From the IMG/VR virus record IMGVR_UViG_3300020596_000011, positions 62,001 through 126,000 of that record: 64,000 nucleotides of DNA; one strand, given 5' to 3'. The notes under the pieces are model-generated. The model had not been told where the DNA came from. It ran no database searches and was given only the letters and a program-made list of their open reading frames with translations. Both the position numbers and the translations under genes were made by a program. Below are positions 46,965-54,317 of this stretch, piece after piece. This DNA is from a virus. Within the stretch, counting starts at the first letter, position 1. Each line of letters begins with the position of its first letter.

Positions 46965-47854
46965 TACAAATCCCTTTCATCACGAAAGCCCAAAAACACA
47001 GGAAACCGCGGGCGACCTTCCGATCCCACACCCTGAAACTTAAACTTCACATGTCGACCTAGCAGCCGGTCTTTCTCCGACCAGTAAGACTTTCGAAGAC
47101 CGTGGGTAAGCCCATCACCGGTGCCGAGCTTAAACTCCAAGCCCTTCCACGCCACGACTAACGCGCCGAGGGTATCTTTACCGACCATGCCGTCTTGGTG
47201 AGACGATCGTTTCGTAGTCCCCAGCTCAGACACTTGTACAACGTTGGTATTCTGCATTTGTTCTTCATACCCGACGACCAGACCTTCATCGTCCTCGAAA
47301 AACTTAACTTTAAGCAAAATTTCTTCTTTTAAAGTAGAGCGTCCGAATTTGTAGCGTCCTTTTGGATCTCTTAGCATCGCGCCCTCGAGCCCAAGGTCGA
47401 CCCAATGCTGTGCTTGAGCAAGCGCCTCTTCGGCACCGGTCACAGTGAAATAAGACAGAAAACATACATGCGGGGGTTCCTTCGCCGCAAGAATGCGTGC
47501 TAAGCCCATCGCCCGCTCTTCATAATGTGCTTCGCCTATCTGGTCAAAAACCCAATACGTAAAAAATGGAGTTCCGGCTACGCTCATGACCGCTGATTGT
47601 GTTTGGTTGAAGTCACAACCGTTCACCATGATTTCACCGTCCATGCCGTCAAGCTCGGGCATCAAGTAGACAAGAGCTTCGAGTTGCTCGCGTATGTATG
47701 TGTTTGGGATAGGCTTCAGTTTGCGGGATACGGCTTTACCGTTCAACAGGATGCAACGTATACCATCCAGCTTTGTCGAGATAAGCTTTGGGTATTTGAG
47801 TTTTGAGAGGTCGTCGGCTTTTTCAGCGAGTAAAGGTTTAAACTGTTTCGTCAT
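46964..47854 (-). CDS. ATP-dependent DNA ligase
   Basis: A 296-residue ligase close to T7 type. Adenylation motif STKLDG has the active lysine at 28. Other nucleotidyltransferase motifs are DGEIMVNG (III), YWVFDQIG (IIIa), LEGAMLRDPKG (IV) and LLKVKFF (V). A C-terminal OB fold follows. Start at the ATG at 47854, GGAG upstream. Seals nicks during phage replication and repair. First gene of the operon with VWA and possibly MoxR. Confidence 0.92.
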   Translation of the reverse strand: MTKQFKPLLAEKADDLSKLKYPKLISTKLDGIRCILLNGKAVSRKLKPIPNTYIREQLEALVYLMPELDGMDGEIMVNGCDFNQTQSAVMSVAGTPFFTYWVFDQIGEAHYEERAMGLARILAAKEPPHVCFLSYFTVTGAEEALAQAQHWVDLGLEGAMLRDPKGRYKFGRSTLKEEILLKVKFFEDDEGLVVGYEEQMQNTNVVQVSELGTTKRSSHQDGMVGKDTLGALVVAWKGLEFKLGTGDGLTHGLRKSYWSEKDRLLGRHVKFKFQGVGSEGRPRFPVFLGFRDERDL

Positions 47855-47881
47855 AACGCACTCCATTAAGGTCTATCAGAG

Positions 47882-47908
47882 GTATCGCCAGTCTGTGCCA
47901 AAACTTGA
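47882..47908 (-). promoter_or_regulatory. Sigma-28-like promoter
   Basis: Minus strand: TCAAGTTT, 11 bases, GGCGATAC, 28 bases before the ligase ATG. Confidence 0.72.
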
Positions 47909-48040
47909 GAGAAAAGTTTTAAGGTTTTGATCATAGCTGAGGTTTTAGTCAAAAGTCCAGCAATTCTTCTCATTTTGCGCTCTTGCCTGACACTCAGCTC
48001 AAAGATGTTGTTTGGGCACCTAGTCAACTCTGGCCGGTTG

Positions 48041-48047
48041 GTAAAAT
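48041..48047 (+). promoter_or_regulatory. GTAAAAT-class (late) promoter
   Basis: GTAAAAT 25 bases before the GTG at 48073. Confidence 0.55.
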
Positions 48048-48072
48048 GCTAAATAATAAGAGGGGGGTCGGC

Positions 48073-48393
48073 GTGGACGTAATTGATTGGATCTTTAAAA
48101 GCATTCAGGGCGGTAACACGGCACTCGCCATAGCTATAGTATCAGGTGCCGCGTTATACGGTATTTGGCAGCTCGCTATGCGCTTTTTAAGGTTTTTAAC
48201 TACCCTTTTTAAAAACACGAATGCAGAACTATGCTCTATGAAAGAGATGTTTGTCGGCTTAACCAAAGAAGTCGAGAAGTTAAACCTCGTGTTAGAGAAA
48301 ACCGTAGAACTCAGCTCTCAGCGCTTTGGTCACCTCGAGCACCGTGTCAGCCGCCTAGAGAATCGTGTCGACGTTTTACAAGATAAAGACTAA
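48073..48393 (+). CDS. Holin-like membrane protein with coiled coil (106 residues)
   Basis: GTG at 48073 chosen for the AGGGGGG 5 bases before it. One clear membrane span (residues 17-37) is followed by a C-terminal coiled coil (FVGLTKEVEKLNLVLEK onward). This layout occurs in holin-associated or XhlA-like proteins and some inner spanins. Late-type promoter in front, metalloprotease gene 5 bases after. Confidence 0.55.
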   Translation: MDVIDWIFKSIQGGNTALAIAIVSGAALYGIWQLAMRFLRFLTTLFKNTNAELCSMKEMFVGLTKEVEKLNLVLEKTVELSSQRFGHLEHRVSRLENRVDVLQDKD

Positions 48394-48397
48394 CAAT

Positions 48398-49006
48398 ATG
48401 ACTATCATCGGTATTTTTGTTGCCCTCTTTATCGGTTTAGGTGTGTCTTCTGTTGCTGGCAGGTCAGGGTACATTGACCCTATCATGCTGACCGGCGACG
48501 GTATCAGCGACCCGTTGATTAAAGCCGAAGCTGCCGAGTTCATTCAAGCTTGTGAGCGAAGAGGGGTAATGGAGCCCTGTGAATTGGGCGTGGGATTTAT
48601 CACGCGCGGCGAGTTTTGGCATGAAGACGCATTCAACACGCTACCAGGATCGGACGGCGCAGCGGGTATTACGTACAGTTCGTTTGTCACACCTTTCAAA
48701 AACATCTTTATTCAAGCGCACTTGCAGTATGCGTTGACGGATCGGGCCTTAAAAAACCTGATCTGGCACGAACTAGCGCATGCCGTGTTTCAGGCGGAGC
48801 ACGACGACTTGTCCCCGCATCTCATGAATTCCGGTTTTGGGATCTACGAGCTAGAAAAAGAGCGGATGTCGTGGGATATCTTGGAAGAACACTTGTTTCG
48901 CAACTACGGGTTTCCCAACACTCAAAAATTAAAGTTTCATTGTAACTTAAACGACTTACGGGCTTTGGGTACCCTTCTCATTGCGGGCTACTGCACAAAC
49001 CCCTAG
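48398..49006 (+). CDS. Exported zinc metalloprotease-like protein (202 residues)
   Basis: Start at the ATG at 48398 just after the previous stop; a GTG at 48365 is less likely. Residues 1-21 form a signal or membrane anchor. IWHELAH at 122-128 is a perfect HExxH core, with His135 and LMNSG at 142-146 resembling a metzincin third ligand and Met-turn, though the spacing to the third His is one residue longer than standard. It likely acts in the periplasm; co-transcription with a holin-like gene suggests a role in lysis or release. Confidence 0.65.
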   Translation: MTIIGIFVALFIGLGVSSVAGRSGYIDPIMLTGDGISDPLIKAEAAEFIQACERRGVMEPCELGVGFITRGEFWHEDAFNTLPGSDGAAGITYSSFVTPFKNIFIQAHLQYALTDRALKNLIWHELAHAVFQAEHDDLSPHLMNSGFGIYELEKERMSWDILEEHLFRNYGFPNTQKLKFHCNLNDLRALGTLLIAGYCTNP

Positions 49007-49009
49007 GCT

Positions 49010-49612
49010 TCATTTCACACGCTGTAGCTCAACTAGTAAAAACTTAACACAGTCTTCCACCCAGGCTTCCCACGTCTCTAGTGGAAGCCCTTGCTTTAAG
49101 TGTAACAGCGCAGCAAAAGCTCCGCTGCCGTAGTCCCACCAAGAACAGCACGACACGATAGCTTTTACAGGTGCCGAGGGGTCTGAGGTAAACATTGTGA
49201 ACGTCTGTTTGTGCGATTGTTCCGCGAGTGCTTTTTGAAGCGCCATCAATGGCTCTGAGCAGAGAGAATCTTTTCCTACTACCCGTTTAAGCTCTTTGTA
49301 AAGCAATTCGGTAAAAAGACCCTGTACTTCTGAATAAGTACGTATTCTTTCAAAAATGAAAACACAGAGTTTTGCGGAAATTTCCTCTGGGAATAGCGTA
49401 GGGGTACGCAATATGAGGTCTAAGCGACCTAGGCACGTAAACTTGTAGGAAGAGAGCACATCCTCTATCGTCCCCGCCCAACTTGGAGAAAAGGGAAGGT
49501 TCAGCCCTGCTGGGTGGTAGCGAAACGACACAGCAGTTAGGGCGCGATCAAGCTTTGGTGGATTTTTTTGCACGTTTTGGGCTTTTTGGTGGAGGTGGGG
49601 GTAGATTTTCAA
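49010..49612 (-). CDS. Unknown protein of up to 200 residues
   Basis: A helical protein with conserved-looking Trp and Cys near the end (CCSWWDYGSGAF). The start is uncertain: TTG 49612 and GTG codons at 49573 and 49531 all lack a good ribosome site, and the gene overlaps the 3' end of the one upstream. No family recognised. Confidence 0.6.
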   Translation of the reverse strand: MKIYPHLHQKAQNVQKNPPKLDRALTAVSFRYHPAGLNLPFSPSWAGTIEDVLSSYKFTCLGRLDLILRTPTLFPEEISAKLCVFIFERIRTYSEVQGLFTELLYKELKRVVGKDSLCSEPLMALQKALAEQSHKQTFTMFTSDPSAPVKAIVSCCSWWDYGSGAFAALLHLKQGLPLETWEAWVEDCVKFLLVELQRVK

Positions 49613-49916
49613 GCATTTCTTCGAGTTCTGTATCCGCTACACCGTCTTCTATACCATCGTCTGCACTGTCAGCGCCGTAGACGAGGTTAAAGGGTAGGCC
49701 GAGGGCAGGTGCTTTTGTGGGGAGTTGTATGAGTTCTTGGCATTCGGCCACCGCTTGGACGAGCTTGGCAATTTCTTTCGGGTCGCTGACGTAAGACATG
49801 TTACCGGCAATGTCGTATACGGCACGGTATCCCCGCCCTGTGTCTTTAATCAAAGAAACAAACTGGGGGTTAATATAAAGAGTCTTTTTCATGGAGTCTT
49901 GTATACTCAGTATCAT
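49548..49916 (-). CDS. Unknown 122-residue protein with acidic, proline-rich end
   Basis: Start at the ATG at 49916, overlapping the upstream stop as ATGA. The N-half is beta-rich (KTLYINPQFVSLIKDTGRG), then an acidic stretch, five prolines and a Lys-rich tail. No family recognised. Confidence 0.65.
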   Translation of the reverse strand: MILSIQDSMKKTLYINPQFVSLIKDTGRGYRAVYDIAGNMSYVSDPKEIAKLVQAVAECQELIQLPTKAPALGLPFNLVYGADSADDGIEDGVADTELEEMLENLPPPPPKSPKRAKKSTKA

Positions 49917-50134
49917 TTTTTCGCCTTTTTCTTCTGGTCGACAACCGGAACCTTGTTGCGCTCTGTAAGCCTTGCACCGCCGTGGCATAAGTTCCACTCT
50001 TTTCCTTTATGCATTTCGGTCATGGTAGCTATAAAATCTTCCCAGGTCTCATGCTCTTCTTTGAAATACTCCGTAATCACTATCAAATTTCCGTCCGCTG
50101 TGGGTCCGTTGAGCTGATTTCGGTGTACTCGCAA
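49913..50134 (-). CDS. Unknown 73-residue protein with TTG start
   Basis: The open frame runs far upstream but the real start is likely the TTG at 50134, with AAGGAG 6 bases before it; the upstream part only mirrors the opposite-strand gene. Reads RVHRNQLNGPTADGN and ends KKKAKK. No family recognised. Confidence 0.6.
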   Translation of the reverse strand: MRVHRNQLNGPTADGNLIVITEYFKEEHETWEDFIATMTEMHKGKEWNLCHGGARLTERNKVPVVDQKKKAKK

Positions 50135-50176
50135 TCGGTTCTCCTTTGTGTCTACAGCTATTTTAGGCTGTCGGGG

Positions 50177-50183
50177 GTAAAAT
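50177..50183 (+). promoter_or_regulatory. GTAAAAT-class (late) promoter
   Basis: GTAAAAT 18 bases before the ATG at 50202. Confidence 0.5.
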
Positions 50184-50201
50184 GGCAAGGAGGAGAAAAC
50201 T

Positions 50202-50777
50202 ATGAATATTACTTGGAAAATGGCATCATTGGGTGCTTTCGTTGCTATATCGTTGGGCTTTGTAGCCGGTCGTATGACCAACCAAGCGACTACCACTTCT
50301 GTTGTCGACACAAAAACGTCAGAAGTGAGGGAAGTTGAAAATAAACTTGTTGTCGATGTAGTAGCAGACAAGGTGGTGGTGGTCGAAAAAGGACCTACAA
50401 GAACCAGAACAAAAAAGAAAGTTACACGCCCTACAGGTGAAGTCGAAGAGTCAGAGACTGTGGTTGAAGAAGGACCTGTAAAAGTCGTCGAAACTGACAA
50501 AGGTACGTCTAAGCTGGTTGTAGACGAGAAGTCTAAGACAGCGATAAAAACCGAAACACGCACAGAGACGACGAGTACGCCACCGAGAAACTGGTTGGTT
50601 GGTGGGTCTGTATCTTACGGATTGACAGATGCGCTTCAGCAACAATGGCAAAAACCCGACGTGGAAATCCACGCGGGCTATCGAATTTTTGGTGGGTCCT
50701 ACTTCGTCGTACAGACTGGGTTTGATGTTTCAAACCAGAACGTGAAATTAGGCGTGGGTCTGAACGTCACGTTCTAG
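50202..50777 (+). CDS. Anchored periplasmic/surface protein (191 residues)
   Basis: AAGGAGGA site. Residues 5-22 form an N-terminal membrane anchor. Residues 35-125 are a long charged Val/Lys/Glu/Thr region (repeated VVD, VVE and TKT), probably extended. The last 60 residues (WLVGGSVSYGLTDAL, then YFVVQTGFD and a terminal Phe) look like beta strands of an outer-membrane contact. A spanin-like bridge between membranes is one possible reading. Convergent with the gene ending at 50780. Confidence 0.65.
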   Translation: MNITWKMASLGAFVAISLGFVAGRMTNQATTTSVVDTKTSEVREVENKLVVDVVADKVVVVEKGPTRTRTKKKVTRPTGEVEESETVVEEGPVKVVETDKGTSKLVVDEKSKTAIKTETRTETTSTPPRNWLVGGSVSYGLTDALQQQWQKPDVEIHAGYRIFGGSYFVVQTGFDVSNQNVKLGVGLNVTF

Positions 50778-50779
50778 TG

Positions 50780-51142
50780 TTAGCCGCGTTTCTTTTTTTC
50801 AATGAACAATGCACAGACGTCTAAAGTCGCTTTTAGCGGGTTAGTAACATTCTTCAAGGCCGCGTTAAAGTCTTTTACGATTTCTTTGGCGTCTTGAAAT
50901 CCTTTGTTATTCTCCACTTGCTCGGTTTGCGCGTTAATCTCAATCCAAGACGCAGCAGCCATATTTTCAAGTTCGGCTACGGGCTTGTCGTCCAGTTCTT
51001 CAATGCTACCGAATTCGAAACTTTTGGCGATACGCTTAGCTTTCTTTTCGGAAATACCAAACAACCCGATGAGCTTGTCCGCCGTTGCGCGTACGTCTTC
51101 AGCGTGAATTTCTTTAGTAGGTGTAATCTCGTTAACAGACAT
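50780..51142 (-). CDS. Unknown 120-residue protein in recombination operon
   Basis: A charged helical protein; residues 15-60 (ATADKLIGLFGISEKKAKRI) resemble a helix-hairpin-helix-like DNA-binding segment but not decisively. Follows the gene at 51154 by 11 bases in the operon with the RecA-like recombinase, so an accessory role in recombination is plausible. Confidence 0.65.
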   Translation of the reverse strand: MSVNEITPTKEIHAEDVRATADKLIGLFGISEKKAKRIAKSFEFGSIEELDDKPVAELENMAAASWIEINAQTEQVENNKGFQDAKEIVKDFNAALKNVTNPLKATLDVCALFIEKKKRG

Positions 51143-51153
51143 TATCGTATCCT

Positions 51154-51675
51154 TTACAAATTAAGTGAGGGGCCAGAAAGAATTGAGTTTAAAATATCAT
51201 TTGGAATTTCGCTAGAGCCCGAAGCGGCGTGTTGTCTTTGCTGCGGGCGCTGAGGTGCTTGCGAATTTTGGGCAACTTTACCCAACGCGCCTTGCACAGT
51301 TTGTGTAAACATTAAAAGATGCTTGTGAGTGGCGTCATGCGTACTGGAGATAACAGATGCCATATGGTCTAGCATCTTGTTCAGTTCCCCGACGTCTTCG
51401 AAAGTTTGTTCGTTAGTTTGCAACGAGATGATTTCTTTTTCGACGGACGCTAAAAACAACTCCCACACGCGAGAACCGCTAGGCTTCGCTAGAACCAGAC
51501 TTTTGATGTTGGCGTCACGGATAACTTGAACCATTTCAAAAGACCGTTCGACTCTTTCAATAGCAGATAGAGCTACGGACTTAGGAGGGGCTAGCTCGGG
51601 CAAAGCATTTTCTTGTTCTGTATTCGGACCTAGATTTTCCGAATCCAAAGCTTCTAGTTTTTTGCGTACCGCCAC
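51154..51675 (-). CDS. Unknown 173-residue protein after the recombinase
   Basis: GTG start at 51675, one base after the recombinase stop, with GGGAGG upstream; the longer frame is antisense-like overlap with recA. Helical with a Gln/Pro-rich segment near 140-155 (QAPQRPQQRQH). No family recognised. It could be a recombination mediator by position only. Confidence 0.65.
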   Translation of the reverse strand: MAVRKKLEALDSENLGPNTEQENALPELAPPKSVALSAIERVERSFEMVQVIRDANIKSLVLAKPSGSRVWELFLASVEKEIISLQTNEQTFEDVGELNKMLDHMASVISSTHDATHKHLLMFTQTVQGALGKVAQNSQAPQRPQQRQHAASGSSEIPNDILNSILSGPSLNL

Positions 51676-51676
51676 C

Positions 51677-52828
51677 TTACCCTCCCAATTCCATATCAAT
51701 AATATCGTCGTCTGGAGTATACCCGTTTGGATTTGCCATGCAAGCGGCGACGACCGATCTGTACGCATTCTCGTCGTCACGTAGAGCTTTCAGGGTTTTC
51801 TCTTCACCGTGAAACTTGTGTTCTTTACCATCTACCTGAAACGCCCACCATTGCGGGTTAGATTTTCCCGTATCGGGATTTACAGGATGATATACAATCC
51901 CGAGTTTTGTAGCGAGAGAAAAAAGGCTCTTGTCTTGCCGAATAATACGGCAGGTATCAAAGTCAGCCATGATCTCAGCGACCTTCCCCTCCATTGTCCC
52001 CCGCGACTTAACGATCTTGATGCGGACGGTCTTGCCCGTAGCGACTAAAGAGTCACGCTCTTTCGATTCAATGATATTACCCGTGTTATCGACCTGCGAT
52101 TCCTTACGGTTTACCGTCTCTGTAAGGAGCATACACTCAGCCTGAAACCGTAGTTTCTGGCCGCCTGTGATGATCCACTTGTTACCCGTTTTCTGGAAAT
52201 CCATATCTTCGATTGCGTGCTGGATCAGGAAAATAGTCACGTCGTATTTAGCGGCAAGGTCGTTTAAAAACTTAGACAGGGTACCAACAACTTTTGCCAT
52301 ACCGCCGAACTTGTTCCCAGCGTCTTCGATGTTCCCTTCTGCGATCTTTTTGAGTGCGTGAGGGTCTTGTAGACCCCCTAAAGAATCTACGATAATAGCT
52401 GCTATCTTACCTTCGCCCGCTTTTAGACTGTCTTCAATAGTCTGCAACGTGCCAAAAACTTCGTCCACCTTTGAAGACGAAAAAATGGCAGTTCTTTCGA
52501 GGTCAATGCCGAATTTACGGAGACGCGATACACGCTCGGGCATGTTGTAATAGTGTTCAATGTCTTTGATAATAATGATGGAATCCGGTATTGCTCTCTG
52601 AAGCTTTGCGGCGGCAAGAGTGGCAAGAAACGACTTACCCGAGCCCGAAGGTCCGGCCAGTACGTTCAAACGGCCTCGGAAAAATCCACCCCCTAAAGCC
52701 CATTCTAAAAACGGCTCGTCGATCTTGACGAATGTAGGCGGGCGAGATGTGTCTTTTTCGATTGCGGCGGCGCTTGTCGCACCGTCCATTTTTTTAAGCA
52801 ATGAACTCATAAACTTGGGTGTAGCCAT
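51677..52828 (-). CDS. RecA/UvsX-like recombinase
   Basis: A 383-residue strand-exchange ATPase. Walker A is GPSGSGKS at 59-66, Walker B IAAIIVDSLG near 145-154, and TIFLIQHAIED is the motif-4 strand with DNA-loop region following. Size and spacing match phage UvsX/RecA proteins. It would pair homologous strands for repair and recombination-dependent replication, together with UvsW-like helicase, gp46-like ATPase and the putative single-strand binding protein. TAGGAG before the ATG sits next to the terminator of the gene upstream. Confidence 0.9.
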   Translation of the reverse strand: MATPKFMSSLLKKMDGATSAAAIEKDTSRPPTFVKIDEPFLEWALGGGFFRGRLNVLAGPSGSGKSFLATLAAAKLQRAIPDSIIIIKDIEHYYNMPERVSRLRKFGIDLERTAIFSSSKVDEVFGTLQTIEDSLKAGEGKIAAIIVDSLGGLQDPHALKKIAEGNIEDAGNKFGGMAKVVGTLSKFLNDLAAKYDVTIFLIQHAIEDMDFQKTGNKWIITGGQKLRFQAECMLLTETVNRKESQVDNTGNIIESKERDSLVATGKTVRIKIVKSRGTMEGKVAEIMADFDTCRIIRQDKSLFSLATKLGIVYHPVNPDTGKSNPQWWAFQVDGKEHKFHGEEKTLKALRDDENAYRSVVAACMANPNGYTPDDDIIDMELGG

Positions 52829-52840
52829 TCACAAACTCCT

Positions 52841-52864
52841 AAAAAAGAAAGAGGCAAAGCCTCT
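52841..52864 (-). terminator. Rho-independent terminator
   Basis: Minus strand: AGAGGC pairs with GCCTCT around three bases, then a T-rich run. Ends the ClpP-like gene transcript just before the recombinase gene. Confidence 0.8.
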
Positions 52865-52889
52865 AGTGTTACAAAAGTGCAAGCTGAAA

Positions 52890-53708
52890 CTATTTACGAA
52901 TTCTCGCCTGAGTAGTCACGTTATCACGTATGTTCAAAGAGTCAACAAAGCTCTTAAACTGCATATCTGTACCTGAAAAGCGCTTAGCTTTTACGTCCAA
53001 TGGGGCTGAGACTAGGGGACACGCAGACCAAGTCACTTGAAACTGGCCAAAAGGCGTATTCAGAATCTCCTCTAGGGTCTCTTTAAAAGCTTTCTTGGAG
53101 CAAGTAAGGTTAGCGTTACGGTCGGTCACACCTTCTTCAGCGAGGTCCGTACCAAACGACCACCAGTCACTTCGTGTTTTTGCTTTAAAAGCCGCGTACG
53201 AAATACCGATGCGCTTTGCTTGCGCAATATCCATCAGCTCTGCCATGCGTGTGAGAAATTTAACGAACGATTCTGCATTCGGTGCTTGCTGCTGGTTCAG
53301 CCCGTAGGACGTAACATGCTGCATCGAGATCGACGAGTAATTTGAAAGCCTTAAGTCGCACGCTTCAAGAATTACAAATGCCATGGAGATTGCGATGTCC
53401 GCAAAACATGTGATCTTCTTTTCTGACGCGCGAATATAGCTGATAGCTTTCATTCCGGCTAGAACTGATCCACCTGGAGAAGTGATAACGACAAACACTT
53501 CGTCGCTAGGACTATTGGCGATGTCTTTTATTAACTTTGAGACGCTCTTGTCGTCTACTGGGCCTCTCAGGGTGACCGTGTTGCTAGGGTCAAGCTCGAT
53601 GGTGTCTGGAGTTTTTGGAAGATTCTTTTTTTCCCTAAACTCAAACCCCAGGGCGGTACCGGAAAACAAACTCATTGCGACTAACGCCGAAACGCAAAAC
53701 TTGAACAT
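52890..53708 (-). CDS. Exported ClpP-like serine protease
   Basis: A 272-residue protein with a signal peptide (residues 1-21, cut after ALG). Residues 45-190 match the ClpP/SppA fold: ITSPGGSVLAG, nucleophile Ser108 in DIAISMAF, catalytic histidine 131 in SISMQHV. An aspartate or glutamate in the DLAEEGVTD segment would complete the triad. Cytosolic ClpP proteins have no signal, so a periplasmic version with no ATPase partner is unusual in a phage. It has its own promoter and terminator. Confidence 0.8.
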   Translation of the reverse strand: MFKFCVSALVAMSLFSGTALGFEFREKKNLPKTPDTIELDPSNTVTLRGPVDDKSVSKLIKDIANSPSDEVFVVITSPGGSVLAGMKAISYIRASEKKITCFADIAISMAFVILEACDLRLSNYSSISMQHVTSYGLNQQQAPNAESFVKFLTRMAELMDIAQAKRIGISYAAFKAKTRSDWWSFGTDLAEEGVTDRNANLTCSKKAFKETLEEILNTPFGQFQVTWSACPLVSAPLDVKAKRFSGTDMQFKSFVDSLNIRDNVTTQARIRK

Positions 53709-53729
53709 ACGTGTCCTTTCTAATGGAAG

Positions 53730-53765
53730 ACTACTTAAACATTACCATGTTTTTGTGAAATAATC
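53730..53765 (-). promoter_or_regulatory. Sigma-70-like promoter
   Basis: Minus strand: TTGATT, 17 bases, TAATGT, about 25 bases before the ATG at 53708. Confidence 0.5.
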
Positions 53766-53770
53766 AAAAT

Positions 53771-53800
53771 TGGAAAACAGAGGGTGGGTGCGCCACCCTC
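53771..53800 (-). terminator. Rho-independent terminator
   Basis: GAGGGTGG pairs with CCACCCTC around five bases; a T-rich tail follows on the minus strand. Ends the transcript of the gene at 53805. Confidence 0.85.
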
Positions 53801-53804
53801 TTTG

Positions 53805-54317
53805 TTAAAACCCCTTGGAGCCGGATACACCGGAGGAGTCACGATAACCATAGGCGATAGAGCGGGTAGAACTGAGAGCCATGGTGATCGCTAATTTAAT
53901 AGAAGCGAGCTGTTCAACCAACGCTTGAAAGAACCCCTCCTGCAAAAAGAAGCCTTGTACTTCTTTATCCATTGCCACAAAAGCCGCTCGCATGTCTGCG
54001 GTACCCTTGTTCCCTGTAGTGTTACACCAGTCGGGAAACTTCTCTAGAGCGGCAATAGCTTCGGCGTTCTTACGAAAGACTTTCGTCTCATTTAGTTTAA
54101 AAAGCGCCGACGCATAGTAGGTGCCTGCAACCATAAGACCTTCTGAAAGAGTAGACAAAGCCACGGGCGCCGTGGACTCGGTCACATTTGTAAGGTCCGA
54201 AGCTTGGACAACATATCGGGCTAGAGCTTCGTGTGCCTTGTCTAGCGTCAGGCTTGCCTGCTGCGGGTTGGGGTACACGTTGTTTAGGCTCAACGAGCCA
54301 AGCGTTGTTAAACTCAT
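53805..54317 (-). CDS. Unknown 170-residue helical protein
   Basis: ATG overlaps the upstream stop as TAATG. Ala/Leu-rich helices throughout (ALSTLSEGLMVAGTYYASAL). No family recognised. Coupled to the putative single-strand binding protein, so likely a replication accessory factor. Confidence 0.7.
   Translation of the reverse strand: MSLTTLGSLSLNNVYPNPQQASLTLDKAHEALARYVVQASDLTNVTESTAPVALSTLSEGLMVAGTYYASALFKLNETKVFRKNAEAIAALEKFPDWCNTTGNKGTADMRAAFVAMDKEVQGFFLQEGFFQALVEQLASIKLAITMALSSTRSIAYGYRDSSGVSGSKGF

Noticed and set aside
47983-48072. Upstream extension of the holin-like gene
   Set aside because: The extension runs through the GTAAAAT promoter and has no ribosome site; the GTG at 48073 has a strong one.
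49913-50563. A 216-codon minus-strand frame over the anchored-protein gene
   Set aside because: Its first two thirds are Ser/Thr-rich antisense of the gene at 50202; only the part from TTG 50134 has a ribosome site and natural composition, and that part is annotated.
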